Positions 33,003 through 44,796 of a DNA stretch of 64,000 bases are shown here, one piece after another. Both the position numbers and the translations under genes were made by a program. The number at the start of each line of letters is the position of its first letter. Position 1 is the first letter of the stretch. Origin of the DNA: CAXMST01 sp963793415 (GTDB lineage: Bacteria > Actinomycetota > Thermoleophilia > Solirubrobacterales > 70-9); the NCBI GenBank assembly GCA_963793415.1, contig CAWCAC010000002.1, forward strand, positions 3,127,313-3,191,312, given 5' to 3'. The notes under the pieces were generated by a model that saw only the letters and a list, made by a program, of their open reading frames with translations, did not search any database and was not told the DNA's origin.

Positions 33003-33371
33003 CTAGTCGTCGTCTTCAGTAGGGGTCAGCGCCACGTTGATGTGGCACGTGCGCTTCTCGATGCGCGTCGCGCGACCGCGGGCGCGGGGGCGGTAGCGGC
33101 GCATCGTCGGGCCCTCGTCGACGGAGATCTGGGCGATCTTCATCTCCTCGGGGTCGAGGTCGAAGTTGTTCTCGGCGTTGGCGGCCGCCGACTCGAGGAC
33201 CTTGCGGACCGTCTCCGCCGCGCCGCGCGGGCTGAAGCGGAGCAGTGCCAGGGCCTCCTCGAGGTCCTTGCCGCGAATCTGATCGGCGACGACGCGCACC
33301 TTGCGGGGCGCGATCCGGACGTAGCGCGCGGAGGCGCGGACCAGCGGGGTGTCGGTCTCGGTGGCGGCCAT
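33003..33371 (-). CDS. rplV: 50S ribosomal protein L22
   Basis: 122 residues from the ATG giving MAATETDTPLVRASARYVR; a longer frame upstream runs into rpsS and is rejected. RIAPRKVRVVADQIRGK and the C-terminal loop region RRYRPRARGRATRIEKRTCH identify L22, whose beta hairpin lines the exit tunnel. It starts 5 bp after rpsS ends. Confidence 0.96.
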   Translation of the reverse strand: MAATETDTPLVRASARYVRIAPRKVRVVADQIRGKDLEEALALLRFSPRGAAETVRKVLESAAANAENNFDLDPEEMKIAQISVDEGPTMRRYRPRARGRATRIEKRTCHINVALTPTEDDD

Positions 33372-33376
33372 CGTGG

Positions 33377-33649
33377 TTACTCGCCCTTCTTGGTGCCGGA
33401 GTGGGCGCGGAAGGTGCGGGTGGGAGCGAACTCGCCGAGCTTGTGCCCGACCATCGACTCGCTGACGAAGACGGGGACGTGCTTGCGGCCGTCGTGGACG
33501 GCGATCGTGTGCCCGACCATCTCGGGGAAGATCGTCGAACGGCGCGACCAGGTCTTGATCATCTGCTTGCTGCCCGAGGAGTTCATCGACTCGACCCGCG
33601 CCAGCAGGCGTTCCTCGATGTACGGGCCCTTTTTGCTCGATCGGCTCAT
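33377..33649 (-). CDS. rpsS: 30S ribosomal protein S19
   Basis: 90 residues. MSRSSKKGPYIEERLL, WSRRSTIFPEMVGHTIAVHDG and GHKLGEFAPTRTFRAHSG are diagnostic. S19 is in the 30S head. It lies 8 bp after rplB. Confidence 0.97.
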   Translation of the reverse strand: MSRSSKKGPYIEERLLARVESMNSSGSKQMIKTWSRRSTIFPEMVGHTIAVHDGRKHVPVFVSESMVGHKLGEFAPTRTFRAHSGTKKGE

Positions 33650-33657
33650 CTAGCGCC

Positions 33658-34503
33658 TCAGCGTCCCTTCTTCTTGCCGCGACGGCGACCACGGACGATC
33701 ATCGCGCTCGACTGCTTGTTCTTCTTCCGCGTCCGGTAGCCGAGAGTCGGCTTGCCCCACGGCGTCTTCGGGTGGCCGCCGGGGCCCTTGTGGGCCTCGC
33801 CACCGCCGTGCGGGTGGTCGACCGGGTTCATCGCGATGCCGCGGCTCTGCGGGCGGATTCCCTTGTGGCGGGAGCGACCGGCCTTGCCGACGACGACGTT
33901 CTGGTGCTCGGCGTTGGAAAGCGTTCCGATCGTGGCGCGGCAGTCGGCCTCGACCAGCCGCATCTCCGAGGAAGGAAGACGGAGCGTGACCCGGTCGCCG
34001 TCCTTGGCGACGACCTGGATCGAGGTGCCGGCGGCGCGGCCCATGCGACCACCCTGGCCCGGCTTGAGCTCGACGTTGTGGACGACGGTGCCGGTCGGGA
34101 TGTTGCGCAGCGGCAGCGCGTTGCCGGCGCGGATGTCGGCGCCGGGCCCGGACTCGATCGCGTCGCCGACGGTGACGCCGGCCGGGGCGAGGATGTAGCG
34201 CTTCTCGCCGTCGGCGTAGTTGATCAGGGCGATGTAGGTGGTCCGGTTCGGGTCGTACTCGATCGTCGCGACCTTGGCGGGGATCCCGTCCTTGGTCCGC
34301 TTGAAGTCGATCACCCGGTAACGGCGCTTGGCTCCGCCGCCGCGATGGCGGGCGGTGACGCGGCCGTTGGCGTTGCGGCCACCGGTCGACTTCTTGCCGC
34401 GGGTCAGCTTCTTGTGGGGACGCGAGGTCGTGACCTCGGCGCGGTCCTGGAAGGTCGCGAAGCGGCGACCTGGGCTGGTGGGCTTTGTCTTGCGAATCGG
34501 CAT
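33658..34503 (-). CDS. rplB: 50S ribosomal protein L2
   Basis: 281 residues. Conserved RGGGAKRRYRVIDFKR, NIPTGTVVHNVELKPGQGG and the peptidyl-transferase-proximal NPVDHPHGGGE with the essential histidine are present. L2 is required for peptide-bond formation and subunit association. Confidence 0.98.
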   Translation of the reverse strand: MPIRKTKPTSPGRRFATFQDRAEVTTSRPHKKLTRGKKSTGGRNANGRVTARHRGGGAKRRYRVIDFKRTKDGIPAKVATIEYDPNRTTYIALINYADGEKRYILAPAGVTVGDAIESGPGADIRAGNALPLRNIPTGTVVHNVELKPGQGGRMGRAAGTSIQVVAKDGDRVTLRLPSSEMRLVEADCRATIGTLSNAEHQNVVVGKAGRSRHKGIRPQSRGIAMNPVDHPHGGGEAHKGPGGHPKTPWGKPTLGYRTRKKNKQSSAMIVRGRRRGKKKGR

Positions 34504-34529
34504 GGTGTGTGAAGTTCCTGGCTCGGTTC

Positions 34530-34826
34530 CTACTCGGTGGCTGCGCCCTCGAAGAGCTCGATCCGGTCACCCGGAGCGAGTTCGACGATCGCCTTCTTCC
34601 AGGCGCGGGTGCGGCCGCTGTGGACGCCCCGGCGCTTCGGCTTCGAGCGCACCCGGGAGGTGCGGACGTTGACGACTTCGACGCCGAAGATCTCCTCGAC
34701 GGCGTGGCGGATCTGGGTCTTGTGGGCCCTGTCGGCGACCCGGAAGGTGTAGCGGCCCTCCGCCATCAGGGCGTAGGACTTCTCCGAGATCACGGGCTCG
34801 ACGATGACGTGACGGACGTCCATCAC
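34530..34826 (-). CDS. rplW: 50S ribosomal protein L23
   Basis: 98 residues. VIVEPVISEKSYALMAEGRYTF and VEEIFGVEVVNVRTSRVRSKPKRRG are typical. L23 at the tunnel exit is the docking point for trigger factor and SRP. The start overlaps the rplD stop by 4 bp (ATGA). Confidence 0.97.
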   Translation of the reverse strand: MMDVRHVIVEPVISEKSYALMAEGRYTFRVADRAHKTQIRHAVEEIFGVEVVNVRTSRVRSKPKRRGVHSGRTRAWKKAIVELAPGDRIELFEGAATE

Positions 34827-35560
34827 TCCTCCTCACCGGCGGCGTCGGACTCGTCCGAGTCGCCCTCGGTTGCGGTCGTCGCGGGGGCGGGCGCCTCGGC
34901 ATCGGCGGAGCCGCCGTTGCCACGGGAGACGGCGGCGGCGCGGGCCTCGAGCACGGCGAGCGCGTCCTCGCTGATCACGACGGAGCGGGCTCCGATGATC
35001 TCGGCGACTCCGACGCCCTCGGCGCCGACGACGGCGACTCGCTCGATGTTGCGGAAGCTCTTGGCGGCGGCGGCCTCGTCGGCCCCGATCACGACCAGGG
35101 TCGGCATTGCGCCGCCCCACTTGGCCAGCACCTCGGCGGCCTTCGAGGTCTTCGGCTCATCGAAGGTCCCGGCGGGGAGCACCGCGAGCGAGCCGCGATC
35201 GGCGTGCACGCTGAGGGCTGAGCGCAGCGCCTTGCGGCGGGCCTTGCGGTTGACCTTGGAGATGTAATGGCGCGGCTTGGGGCCGAAGGCGGGACCACCG
35301 CCGCGGCGGTGGCCGACGCTCAGCGCGCCGACGCGAGCGCGGCCGGTGCCCTTCTGCTTCCAGGCCTTGGCGCCTGTCATCGCGACCTCGCCCCGGGTCA
35401 GGCTCGAGTGCGTGCCCTGGCGGCGGGCGTTCATCTCGGCGACAACCGTCTCGTGGATCAGCGACTCGTTGAAGGGCTCGGAGAAGACGGCCTCGGGCAC
35501 GCTGGTCTTCGCCTGCTTGCCGATCGTGGTGGCCTTGATACCTGTCTTTGCATCAGCCAT
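34823..35560 (-). CDS. rplD: 50S ribosomal protein L4 with acidic tail
   Basis: 245 residues versus about 205 usually. The body contains the tunnel-loop motif KAWKQKGTGRARVGALSVGHRRGGGPAF-type sequence (key part KQKGTGRAR) and RRKALRSALSVHA. From about residue 213 the end is Ala/Asp/Glu-rich (TEGDSDESDAAGEEE). L4 in some bacteria attenuates the S10 operon. It overlaps rplC by 8 bp. Confidence 0.96.
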   Translation of the reverse strand: MADAKTGIKATTIGKQAKTSVPEAVFSEPFNESLIHETVVAEMNARRQGTHSSLTRGEVAMTGAKAWKQKGTGRARVGALSVGHRRGGGPAFGPKPRHYISKVNRKARRKALRSALSVHADRGSLAVLPAGTFDEPKTSKAAEVLAKWGGAMPTLVVIGADEAAAAKSFRNIERVAVVGAEGVGVAEIIGARSVVISEDALAVLEARAAAVSRGNGGSADAEAPAPATTATEGDSDESDAAGEEE

Positions 35561-36179
35561 CGGTACGCACCTCCACGATTCCGCTCTTCGGGCCCGGGAC
35601 CGCGCCGCGAACCATCAGCAGGTTGCGGTCGGCGTCGATCCGGAAGATCTCGAGGCCCTTCTGGGTGGCGCGCTTGCCGCCCATGCGGCCCGGCATCTTC
35701 ATGCCCTTGAAAACGCGAGCCGGATCGGCGGAGGCGCCGATCGAGCCGGGGGCGCGAACGTTGTGGGAGCCGTGGCTGACCGGGCCGCGGCCGAAGTTGT
35801 GGCGCTTGACCGTGCCCTGGAAGCCCTTGCCGATCGCGGTCGCGGAGACCTTGACCTTCTGGCCCTCCTCGAACTCGGCGACGGTGACTTCGTCACCGAC
35901 AGTGCTGGCGCGCTCGAGGTCGCGGAACTCGACCAGGTGCTTCATCGCCGGGGCGTCGACCGCCTTCAGGTGGCCGAGCTCGGCCTTGCTGAGCTTGCGC
36001 TCGGCGACCTCGCCCCAGGCGAGCTGGACCGCGGCGTAGCCGTCGGCCTCGGCGTCGCGGACCGCGGTCACGCGGCAGGGGCCGGCCTCGATCACGGTCA
36101 CCGGAACGGCCTCACCGTCTTCGGTGAAGATCCGGGTCATCCCGATTTTCTTTCCAAGGATTGCGGGCACGTCGTTCAC
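35553..36179 (-). CDS. rplC: 50S ribosomal protein L3
   Basis: 208 residues. ILGKKIGMTRIF, GKGFQGTVKRHNFGRGPVSHGSHN-type loop (HNFGRGPVSHGS), and FKGMKMPGRMGGKRATQKGLEI are diagnostic; the loop reaches the peptidyl transferase centre. It begins 7 bp after rpsJ. Confidence 0.97.
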   Translation of the reverse strand: MNDVPAILGKKIGMTRIFTEDGEAVPVTVIEAGPCRVTAVRDAEADGYAAVQLAWGEVAERKLSKAELGHLKAVDAPAMKHLVEFRDLERASTVGDEVTVAEFEEGQKVKVSATAIGKGFQGTVKRHNFGRGPVSHGSHNVRAPGSIGASADPARVFKGMKMPGRMGGKRATQKGLEIFRIDADRNLLMVRGAVPGPKSGIVEVRTDG

Positions 36180-36186
36180 TCAGGCC

Positions 36187-36507
36187 TTAGAGGCGGATCT
36201 CCACGTCGACGCCGGCGGGCAGGTTCTCGATCCGCTGCAGCTCGTCGATCGTCTTCGGGGTCGGGTCATGGATGTCGATCAGCCGCTTGTGCGTGCGGAT
36301 CTCGAAGTGCTCGCGGGAGTCCTTGTCCTTGAACGGCGAGCGGATCACGCAGTAGACGTTCTTGGAAGTCGGCAGGGGCACGGGTCCGGAGACGGTCGCG
36401 CCGGTGCGCTGCGCCGTCTCGACGATCTCGCCGGCGGCCCGGTCGATGGCGTCGTGGTCGTACGCCTTGAGCCGGATCCTGATCTTGGTTGCGGTGATCG
36501 CTGACAC
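36187..36507 (-). CDS. rpsJ: 30S ribosomal protein S10
   Basis: 106 residues. KIRIRLKAYDHDAIDRAAGEIV, VYCVIRSPFKDKDSREHFEIRTHKR-type centre and LIDIHDPTPKTIDEL are diagnostic. It heads the S10 operon; S10 also binds NusB in antitermination. About 260 bp separate it from tuf. Confidence 0.97.
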   Translation of the reverse strand: MSAITATKIRIRLKAYDHDAIDRAAGEIVETAQRTGATVSGPVPLPTSKNVYCVIRSPFKDKDSREHFEIRTHKRLIDIHDPTPKTIDELQRIENLPAGVDVEIRL

Positions 36508-36732
36508 CTGTGGCTTCTCTGCTTTCTTCTGTCTCTCGTGCGTCTGAGCCGGCCGGTTGGCGGGCCCGTTTGTGCGGGGTAATCAGGGCGCGGCGTTCCA
36601 TTCCGGCCGCCTTGGCCCCTTGTTGAGCCCGGTTCGGTCGGTCCGAGGGAGCCGCGCTCCGGTCGTATGTCTTGTTTCCTCCGCCTCCCTTGTGCGTATG
36701 CCCCGATCTGAGTCTGGGGCGGGAGACGAAGA

Positions 36733-36763
36733 GGACCGGCCACCCAGGTGGGCGGCCGGCCCC
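36733..36763 (-). terminator. Hairpin after tuf
   Basis: Arms at 36733-36745 and 36750-36763 give a 13-pair stem with an AGGT loop, beginning 7 bp beyond the tuf stop. Two non-Watson-Crick pairs are G-U only in minus-strand RNA, supporting transcription in the tuf direction. The following U content is modest (TCTTCGTCTC). Confidence 0.6.
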
Positions 36764-36769
36764 TGGTCG

Positions 36770-37957
<1,188 letters not shown>

Positions 37958-38066
37958 TTCTCTTTCTCGCTTTTCCTCTCTCGAGACGGGGTGTCTCGAT
38001 CGATTAGGTCTTTTACGTCTTGCTCGTTATCTACGGTTCTTGGTTCTAAGAGGGCGCACAACGGAA

Positions 38067-38080
38067 CCGGACTGGTCCGG
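38067..38080. repeat. Palindrome between fusA and tuf
   Basis: CCGGACTGGTCCGG is a hairpin-forming sequence (six-pair arms, two-base centre) about 40 bp after the fusA stop. There is no clear T-run, so it may be a partial terminator or an RNA-processing site in the 161-bp fusA-tuf gap. Confidence 0.35.
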
Positions 38081-38118
38081 GCAACCCCGAAAATATGGCA
38101 CGTTCGCGTGCGACGTGC

Positions 38119-40233
<2,115 letters not shown>

Positions 40234-40630
40234 CAGTAAGTCGCGTCAGTCGTTCCAGGGGTTGATTGGTGACCTTGCTCAGGGGCCGAAGGGGCCGATC
40301 GGAATCCGGGCAGAAAAAAGGCCCTTGCGGGCCAGAGCGCGTCTCGATGCTCTTGGGCGACCCGGTGTTGCCTATGTTCTGCGGCTCTCCATCGGTGGAG
40401 CTAGCCCGCGCACGCTGAGGTAGCAGCCGCGAGCGACGCGGGATGTTAGCAGAGCATCAGCGACCCTCAAGCACGATTCCGCGGCCGATTTCGAGGCCCT
40501 CCGGATGGTCGTCCGCGACCGCCCCGCGAGCGTCATCACGGGCCCGTCCGCGGCCAGTGCGTAAAGTTCAGATCGGGTGGAGAGGGGTAGCTGGGGTGAT
40601 CGGTCCCGGGCTCCGGGCCCCCGAGGAGAG
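40234..40630. other. Non-coding gap between divergent fusA and a membrane-protein gene
   Basis: About 400 bp. It contains an intrinsic-terminator-like hairpin facing fusA (40314-40333), an imperfect inverted repeat GGCTCTCCA/TGGAGCTAGCC near 40382-40405 and otherwise no gene. Promoters for both flanking genes are expected here but none is clear enough to place. Confidence 0.5.
40314..40333 (-). terminator. Terminator-like hairpin upstream of fusA
   Basis: On the minus strand GGCCC-GCAA-GGGCC is followed by six T: a compact rho-independent terminator. No minus-strand gene ends nearby, so it lies about 80 nt before fusA in its leader and could act as an attenuator. Confidence 0.65.
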
Positions 40631-42019
40631 ATGGCGACCACTAACCCCAACGACAGAGGCAGCGACGACGCCGGCGACGGCGATTCCGTCGAGGAGCCTG
40701 AGGACACGGCCGAGGAGTCGAACGCAGCCTCCTCCCGCAAGTCGAAGCGCGAGCGCAAGGCCGCGGAGCGCGACCACGTGCGCCAGGCCAAGGCCGCGGA
40801 GCGCGACCGCCGCCGTCTCGCAAAGGCCGCCGAGAAGCGCGAGAAGGCAGCGTCGAAGGCACGCGCCAAGAAAGAGCGCGAGGCGAAGGCCGGAAAGCCG
40901 AAGTCCGAGGAGGTCGCCAAGCCGGAGGCCGGGGGCGCGGAAACGGAGGACGGCGACGCGAAGCCGGAGAAGGCCGAGAAGCCGAAGCGGTCCCGCAGGC
41001 CCAGGGCCGAGCGCAAGCCGAAGCCGCCGGCCGAGCGGAAGCGGGGGGCGGCGCCGAAGGCCGAGACCGACGCCGACGAGAAGCGGCGGCCCCGGCGCGA
41101 GCGGCGTAAGCGGAGCGAGCGCGGCGACGAAGGCCGTCGATCGCGCCGCAAGCGAAGTGGCGCCGGCGCCAAGGCGACGCTGGCGAAGGCGCTGCCGTCG
41201 CGCAAGAAGGACGACTCATCGGCCGACAGCGCGAAGCCGAAGCGAGCGAAGGGCGAGCGCAAGCCGCCGAACACCGTCGAGAAAGCCTTCACCCAGGTGC
41301 TCGCGATCCTCGGCGCGGTCATCGCCGGAGTCGTCGGCGTCGTCGCTGTCGTCGTCAAGGCGCTGGCGGGGCCGACCGCGAAGGTGCGCAGCAAGATCAC
41401 CGCCTGGATCGCCGCCGTCTCACGCTTCATGACACCGATCCGCGGCCTGCTGCTGGCGGCGATCGGCTGCGCCGTGCTGCTCGGCCTCTCCCAGTTCGTC
41501 GACTATCGCGGGATCTCGATCGGTGCCGATGCCTACGCGCCCGGGATCCAGTCGGTCGCGCCGGCGCCGGAGGTGGAACGCGAGGAGCTCGGCTCGGCTC
41601 ACAGCTACCTGATGATCCCGGTCGCCCTGATCGCGATCCTCGCCCTCGTGATCGCCGTTCGCACCCGGCGCTGGCAGCTCTGCCGACTCGTCGTCCTGCT
41701 CGGAATCGTTGCGATCGCCGTCGCGATCTTCGTCGACCGCCCCGCAGGTCTCGACGAAGGCGACCTCAACCGCGACTTCACCGGGGTCGAGGCGAAGTTG
41801 CTCGGCGGCTACTGGATGCAGATCTTCGCCGGAGCCGGGCTCGCGCTCACCTCCTTGCTGCTCGCCGGAGAGATCAAACGCGAGGCCCCCGCCCGCGCTC
41901 GCCGCAAGGCGCCAAGCGACCCGAGCGGCAGCGAGGAGAGCGAGGGGTCCGGCAAAGGCAAGCGCCGCCGGTTCCGGGGCCGCCGCGGCGCGACCGGCGC
42001 CGAGGGCGCGGGCGCATGA
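40631..42019 (+). CDS. Membrane protein with very long charged N-terminal coil
   Basis: 462 residues from ATG with GAGGAGAG before it. Residues 1 to about 215 are nearly all Lys, Arg, Glu, Ala and Pro (repeated AAERD..RQAKAAERDRRRLAKAAEKRE and KPEKAEKPKRSRR patterns), probably a cytoplasmic charged coiled or disordered region. About five membrane helices follow, then a basic tail ending KGKRRRFRGRRG. I recognise no family. The second half resembles the next protein, so the two look like tandem relatives. The start/stop overlap (ATGA) shows they are made together. Confidence 0.75.
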   Translation: MATTNPNDRGSDDAGDGDSVEEPEDTAEESNAASSRKSKRERKAAERDHVRQAKAAERDRRRLAKAAEKREKAASKARAKKEREAKAGKPKSEEVAKPEAGGAETEDGDAKPEKAEKPKRSRRPRAERKPKPPAERKRGAAPKAETDADEKRRPRRERRKRSERGDEGRRSRRKRSGAGAKATLAKALPSRKKDDSSADSAKPKRAKGERKPPNTVEKAFTQVLAILGAVIAGVVGVVAVVVKALAGPTAKVRSKITAWIAAVSRFMTPIRGLLLAAIGCAVLLGLSQFVDYRGISIGADAYAPGIQSVAPAPEVEREELGSAHSYLMIPVALIAILALVIAVRTRRWQLCRLVVLLGIVAIAVAIFVDRPAGLDEGDLNRDFTGVEAKLLGGYWMQIFAGAGLALTSLLLAGEIKREAPARARRKAPSDPSGSEESEGSGKGKRRRFRGRRGATGAEGAGA

Positions 42020-42597
42020 ACCGCCTACCCAGGGCCGAGATCGTGCTCCCGGTCCTGATCGCCTTCGCCGCCGCGATCCTGATCGCGAGCGAGTTCATGA
42101 CCGCGTTCGAGTTCACGCCCCCGGGCGGTGAGGCGTTGCGTGAGGTCAGCACCGCCGAACGCCACGACTACGCGATGCTGATCCTCGGCCTGTTCGCGAT
42201 CGCGGCGATGCTCGTCGCCGTGATCACCGGCGCCCGTCCCGCCGCCTATGCGGTCGCCGCCGCGGGCGGGATCGCGCTGCTCCTCTTTCTCGTCGTCGAC
42301 CTCCCCGACGCCGGCAAGCTCGGCGACCTCGAGGACCCGATCCGCGGCTTCGCCAGCGCCCGCGCCGAACCCCAGGAGGGCTTCTGGCTGGAGGCGGTCG
42401 GCGCCGTCACGCTCGCTCTCGCCGGCGGCGCCTTCGCGACACTGACCTCGGACCAGCTCCGCGCCGGCCGGCGAGGCCGCACCGCTGCCGCCGAGCCGGT
42501 CGCCGCCCCGGCGCCCGCGCCTGCCGCGAGCGACGACTCCGGCACCAACGTCTCGCGCACCGCGGCCCCGCCCGCTCCCCGGCCCTCCCGGCGGTAG
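42016..42597 (+). CDS. Four-helix membrane protein
   Basis: 193 residues: four predicted membrane helices and a Pro/Ala-rich cytoplasmic tail. Layout and spacing of helices, and the shared DLPDAG/DRPAG acid-Pro segment between helices 3 and 4, resemble the C-terminal half of the preceding protein. Function unknown; probably a partner subunit. Confidence 0.75.
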   Translation: MNRLPRAEIVLPVLIAFAAAILIASEFMTAFEFTPPGGEALREVSTAERHDYAMLILGLFAIAAMLVAVITGARPAAYAVAAAGGIALLLFLVVDLPDAGKLGDLEDPIRGFASARAEPQEGFWLEAVGAVTLALAGGAFATLTSDQLRAGRRGRTAAAEPVAAPAPAPAASDDSGTNVSRTAAPPAPRPSRR

Positions 42598-42889
42598 ACG
42601 GTCCGGCCCGGACCCGGGCGAAGGGCGCGCTCCGGTTCCATCCCCTCGTTGCTACCGGAGGCGCTTCGACGCCGGCGTGGCCTGAGCTGAGAGGGAAACG
42701 GTGTTTGAGGATGCGGACGGGTGCGGCCTGTCCGCCGGCGGGGTTGGGGCTTCGTGGCGGTGGCGGTCGTCCTTCGTGATGTTTCGTGTCCCACGGGTGC
42801 GCCTTCGGGCTGGAAACTCGGCCGATGGAGGAAGTGGGCCGTTATAGCCTCGAAAACCGGGGGTTAACGGCGAGACGACTTGCCGGGAG
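42598..42889. other. Non-coding gap with no recognised signal
   Basis: 292 bp between a membrane-protein gene and the broken DUF559 gene. Short GC-rich inverted repeats occur but I see no gene, clear promoter or terminator. Confidence 0.4.
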
Positions 42890-43823
42890 GTGGGGCCGGG
42901 TCTTGGCCGAGGCCGCTCCCCAGCGCACGGGGTGATCACCCGCTTCCAGCTGCGTCTCGGCCTCGGTGCCAGGAGCAACCGGATCGACCGATGGGTCGCG
43001 GCCGGCCGCCTTCACCCGACTGCACCGTGGAGTGTTCGCGGTCAGCGCTACGCCGCTCTCCCGGCACGGTCGGTGGCTGGCGGCGGTTCTCTCCTGCGGG
43101 CCGGATGCGGTTCTCAGCCACCTCAGTGCCGCGGCGCTCTTGGGACTCCTCGAGGTGGATCCGGTCGTGATCGACGTGACCGCTCCCAGGAGCCGGGAGC
43201 GCCGGGACGGCATCCGCCTCCATCGCCCCTCACTGCAACCCACCGCGGCGGAGCGCTGCGTTCGCGCCGGCGTCCCGGCGACCTCCGCCTCACGCACATT
43301 TTTCGATCTCGCCTCGATGGTCGGCGACGCCACTTTGACCAAGGCGCTGCGCGCCGGCGAGCGCCACGAGCTCTTCACACCCTCCACCCTCCTCTCGAAC
43401 CTCGGCCTCGGTCAGGGTCGCCGGGGGTTCGCGCGCGCCCGCCGCGTCCTCGAGCTCCACGCCCCGGCGCCGGCCCGCTTCCGCTCCGGGCTCGAATCCG
43501 ACGCCTGGGCCTTGATCGCGGCCGATCCGGAGATCGAGCCGCCCGAGGTCAACGCCCGCGTCGGCGGCTACGAGGTCGACTGGCTCTGGCGACGCCGGAA
43601 GCTGGTCGTCGAGATCGACGGCGACCCCTGGCACCGCACCGCCGTCGACCGCCGCAACGACCCGGTCCGCGACGCCACCCTCGAGGCCCTCGGCTACCTG
43701 GTCCTCCGCTTCAGCGGCAAGGACACCGACCTCCGCCCCACCGACCTGGTCAAAGCGATCAAGACCACCCTCGCCCTCCGCCCGCTCGCAGGGACGCTGA
43801 GTGGCGGCCCGGGGCGAGGCTGA
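42890..43823 (+). pseudogene. DUF559 / AbiEi-like protein, frameshifted
   Basis: The N-terminal winged-helix part (HGVITRFQLRLGLGARSNRI, then WVAAGRLHP) is in one frame and the rest (LHRGVFAV ... VDWLWRRRKLVVEIDG ... LGYLVLRFSG) is in the next. Removing one base, A at 43019, joins GRLHP to LHRGVFAV, matching GLLTPVHRGVYLV in the related gene at 9147-10040. The DUF559 core with its VDW and E-x-D residues is intact. Either the gene is recently inactivated, or the assembly has an error, or the downstream part starts independently (ATG 42966). Its stop codon lies inside the left arm of structured element B. Confidence 0.8.
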
Positions 43824-43909
43824 GACGTCGCTGATCAAGGACGGCGACGCGATAGTGGCGAAGCCACGTGAGCGGAGCCGGACGCCGAGCAGCGGCGTCT
43901 CAGTCCGCC
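43803..43909 (+). ncRNA. Structured element B at the rpsG 3' end
   Basis: Outer stem 43820-43833 with 43890-43903 (13 Watson-Crick pairs and one U-G on the plus strand), extended by GGCGG/CCGCC at the ends. The inner hairpin has CGGC/GCCG (43842-43845 with 43877-43880), GC/GC, the GATA/GTGA internal loop, and GTGGC-GAA-GCCAC. GACGCCG can alternatively pair with CGGCGTC in the right arm. The 52 positions 43836-43887 align without gaps to 24813-24864, 39 identical; three helix positions change on both sides (C-G to G-C and the reverse). It lies between the convergent DUF559 pseudogene and rpsG, so it may also end both transcripts. Confidence 0.6.
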
Positions 43910-43911
43910 AA

Positions 43912-44379
43912 CTACCAGCGGTAGTGGGCGAAGGCTTTGTTCGCCTGCGCCATGCGGTAGATGTCGTCCTTGCGCTTGTAGGCGCCGCCCTGCTGCTGGG
44001 TGGCGTCCATGATCTCGCGCGCAAGACGCTCCGACATCGACTTCTCGCCGCGGCTGCGGGCGAAACCGACGAGCCAGCGCACCGCCAGGGTGCGGGCGCG
44101 ACGGGCGGGCACCTCGACGGGCACCTGGTAGGTCGCACCGCCGACGCGGCGGGAGCGGACCTCGAGTGAAGGGGTGAGGGCCTCGATCGCGTCGTCGAGG
44201 ACTTCGGTCGGGTTGCGACCGGTGCGCTCGCCGACGATCGCCAGCGCGTCGTAGACGATCCGCTCGGCGGTGGACTTCTTGCCGTGCAGCATCACCTTGT
44301 TGATGACCTGCTGGACGAGGCGGCTGCGGTACTGGGAGTCCGGCGCGAGGGGCCGGGTAGCTGCACGATTACGACGCAT
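43912..44379 (-). CDS. rpsG: 30S ribosomal protein S7
   Basis: 155 residues. VQQVINKVMLHGKKSTAERIVYDAL, QVPVEVPARRARTLAVRWLV and FAHYRW at the end are diagnostic. S7 organises the 30S head and in some bacteria represses its operon. It starts 13 bp after rpsL. fusA, normally next, is 3.7 kb away. Confidence 0.97.
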   Translation of the reverse strand: MRRNRAATRPLAPDSQYRSRLVQQVINKVMLHGKKSTAERIVYDALAIVGERTGRNPTEVLDDAIEALTPSLEVRSRRVGGATYQVPVEVPARRARTLAVRWLVGFARSRGEKSMSERLAREIMDATQQQGGAYKRKDDIYRMAQANKAFAHYRW

Positions 44380-44392
44380 TAGAAGAGTGTGC

Positions 44393-44788
44393 TCAGGAGG
44401 CCTTGACGCCGTACTGCGAGCGCGACTGCTTGCGGTCGGCGACGCCGGAGGCGTCGAGCGTGCCGCGCACGACCTTGTAGCGAACGCCCGGGAGGTCCTT
44501 GACGCGGCCGCCGCGGACGAGCACGACCGAGTGCTCCTGGAGGTTGTGTCCCTCGCCGGGGATGTAAGAGGTGACTTCCATGCCGTTCGTCAGCCGCACG
44601 CGGGCAACCTTGCGAAGCGCCGAGTTCGGCTTCTTCGGGGTCGCGGTGTAGACGCGCGTGCAGACGCCGCGGCGCTGTGGCGCTGCGATCCGCTGCTTGC
44701 GGCCCTGTCCGGACTTGAGGCCCGGAGTCGCGACCTTCTTGCGGGGGCTCTTGCGGCCCTTGCGAACTAGCTGACTGGTGGTTGGCAC
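44393..44788 (-). CDS. rpsL: 30S ribosomal protein S12
   Basis: 131 residues from GTG. RRGVCTRVYTATPKKPNSALRKVARVRL and IPGEGHNLQEHSVVLVRGGRVKDLPGVRY-type centre (GRVKDLPGVRY) carry the decoding-site lysines in wild-type, streptomycin-sensitive form (PKKPNS). A -10 hexamer ends only 8 bp before the GTG, implying a leaderless mRNA. Confidence 0.97.
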   Translation of the reverse strand: MPTTSQLVRKGRKSPRKKVATPGLKSGQGRKQRIAAPQRRGVCTRVYTATPKKPNSALRKVARVRLTNGMEVTSYIPGEGHNLQEHSVVLVRGGRVKDLPGVRYKVVRGTLDASGVADRKQSRSQYGVKAS

Positions 44789-44796
44789 GGCGGCGC

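Noticed and set aside
33372..33692. Long N-terminal extension of L22 or a fusion upstream
   Set aside because: The segment is rpsS read in a shifted frame; L22 begins at its own ATG.
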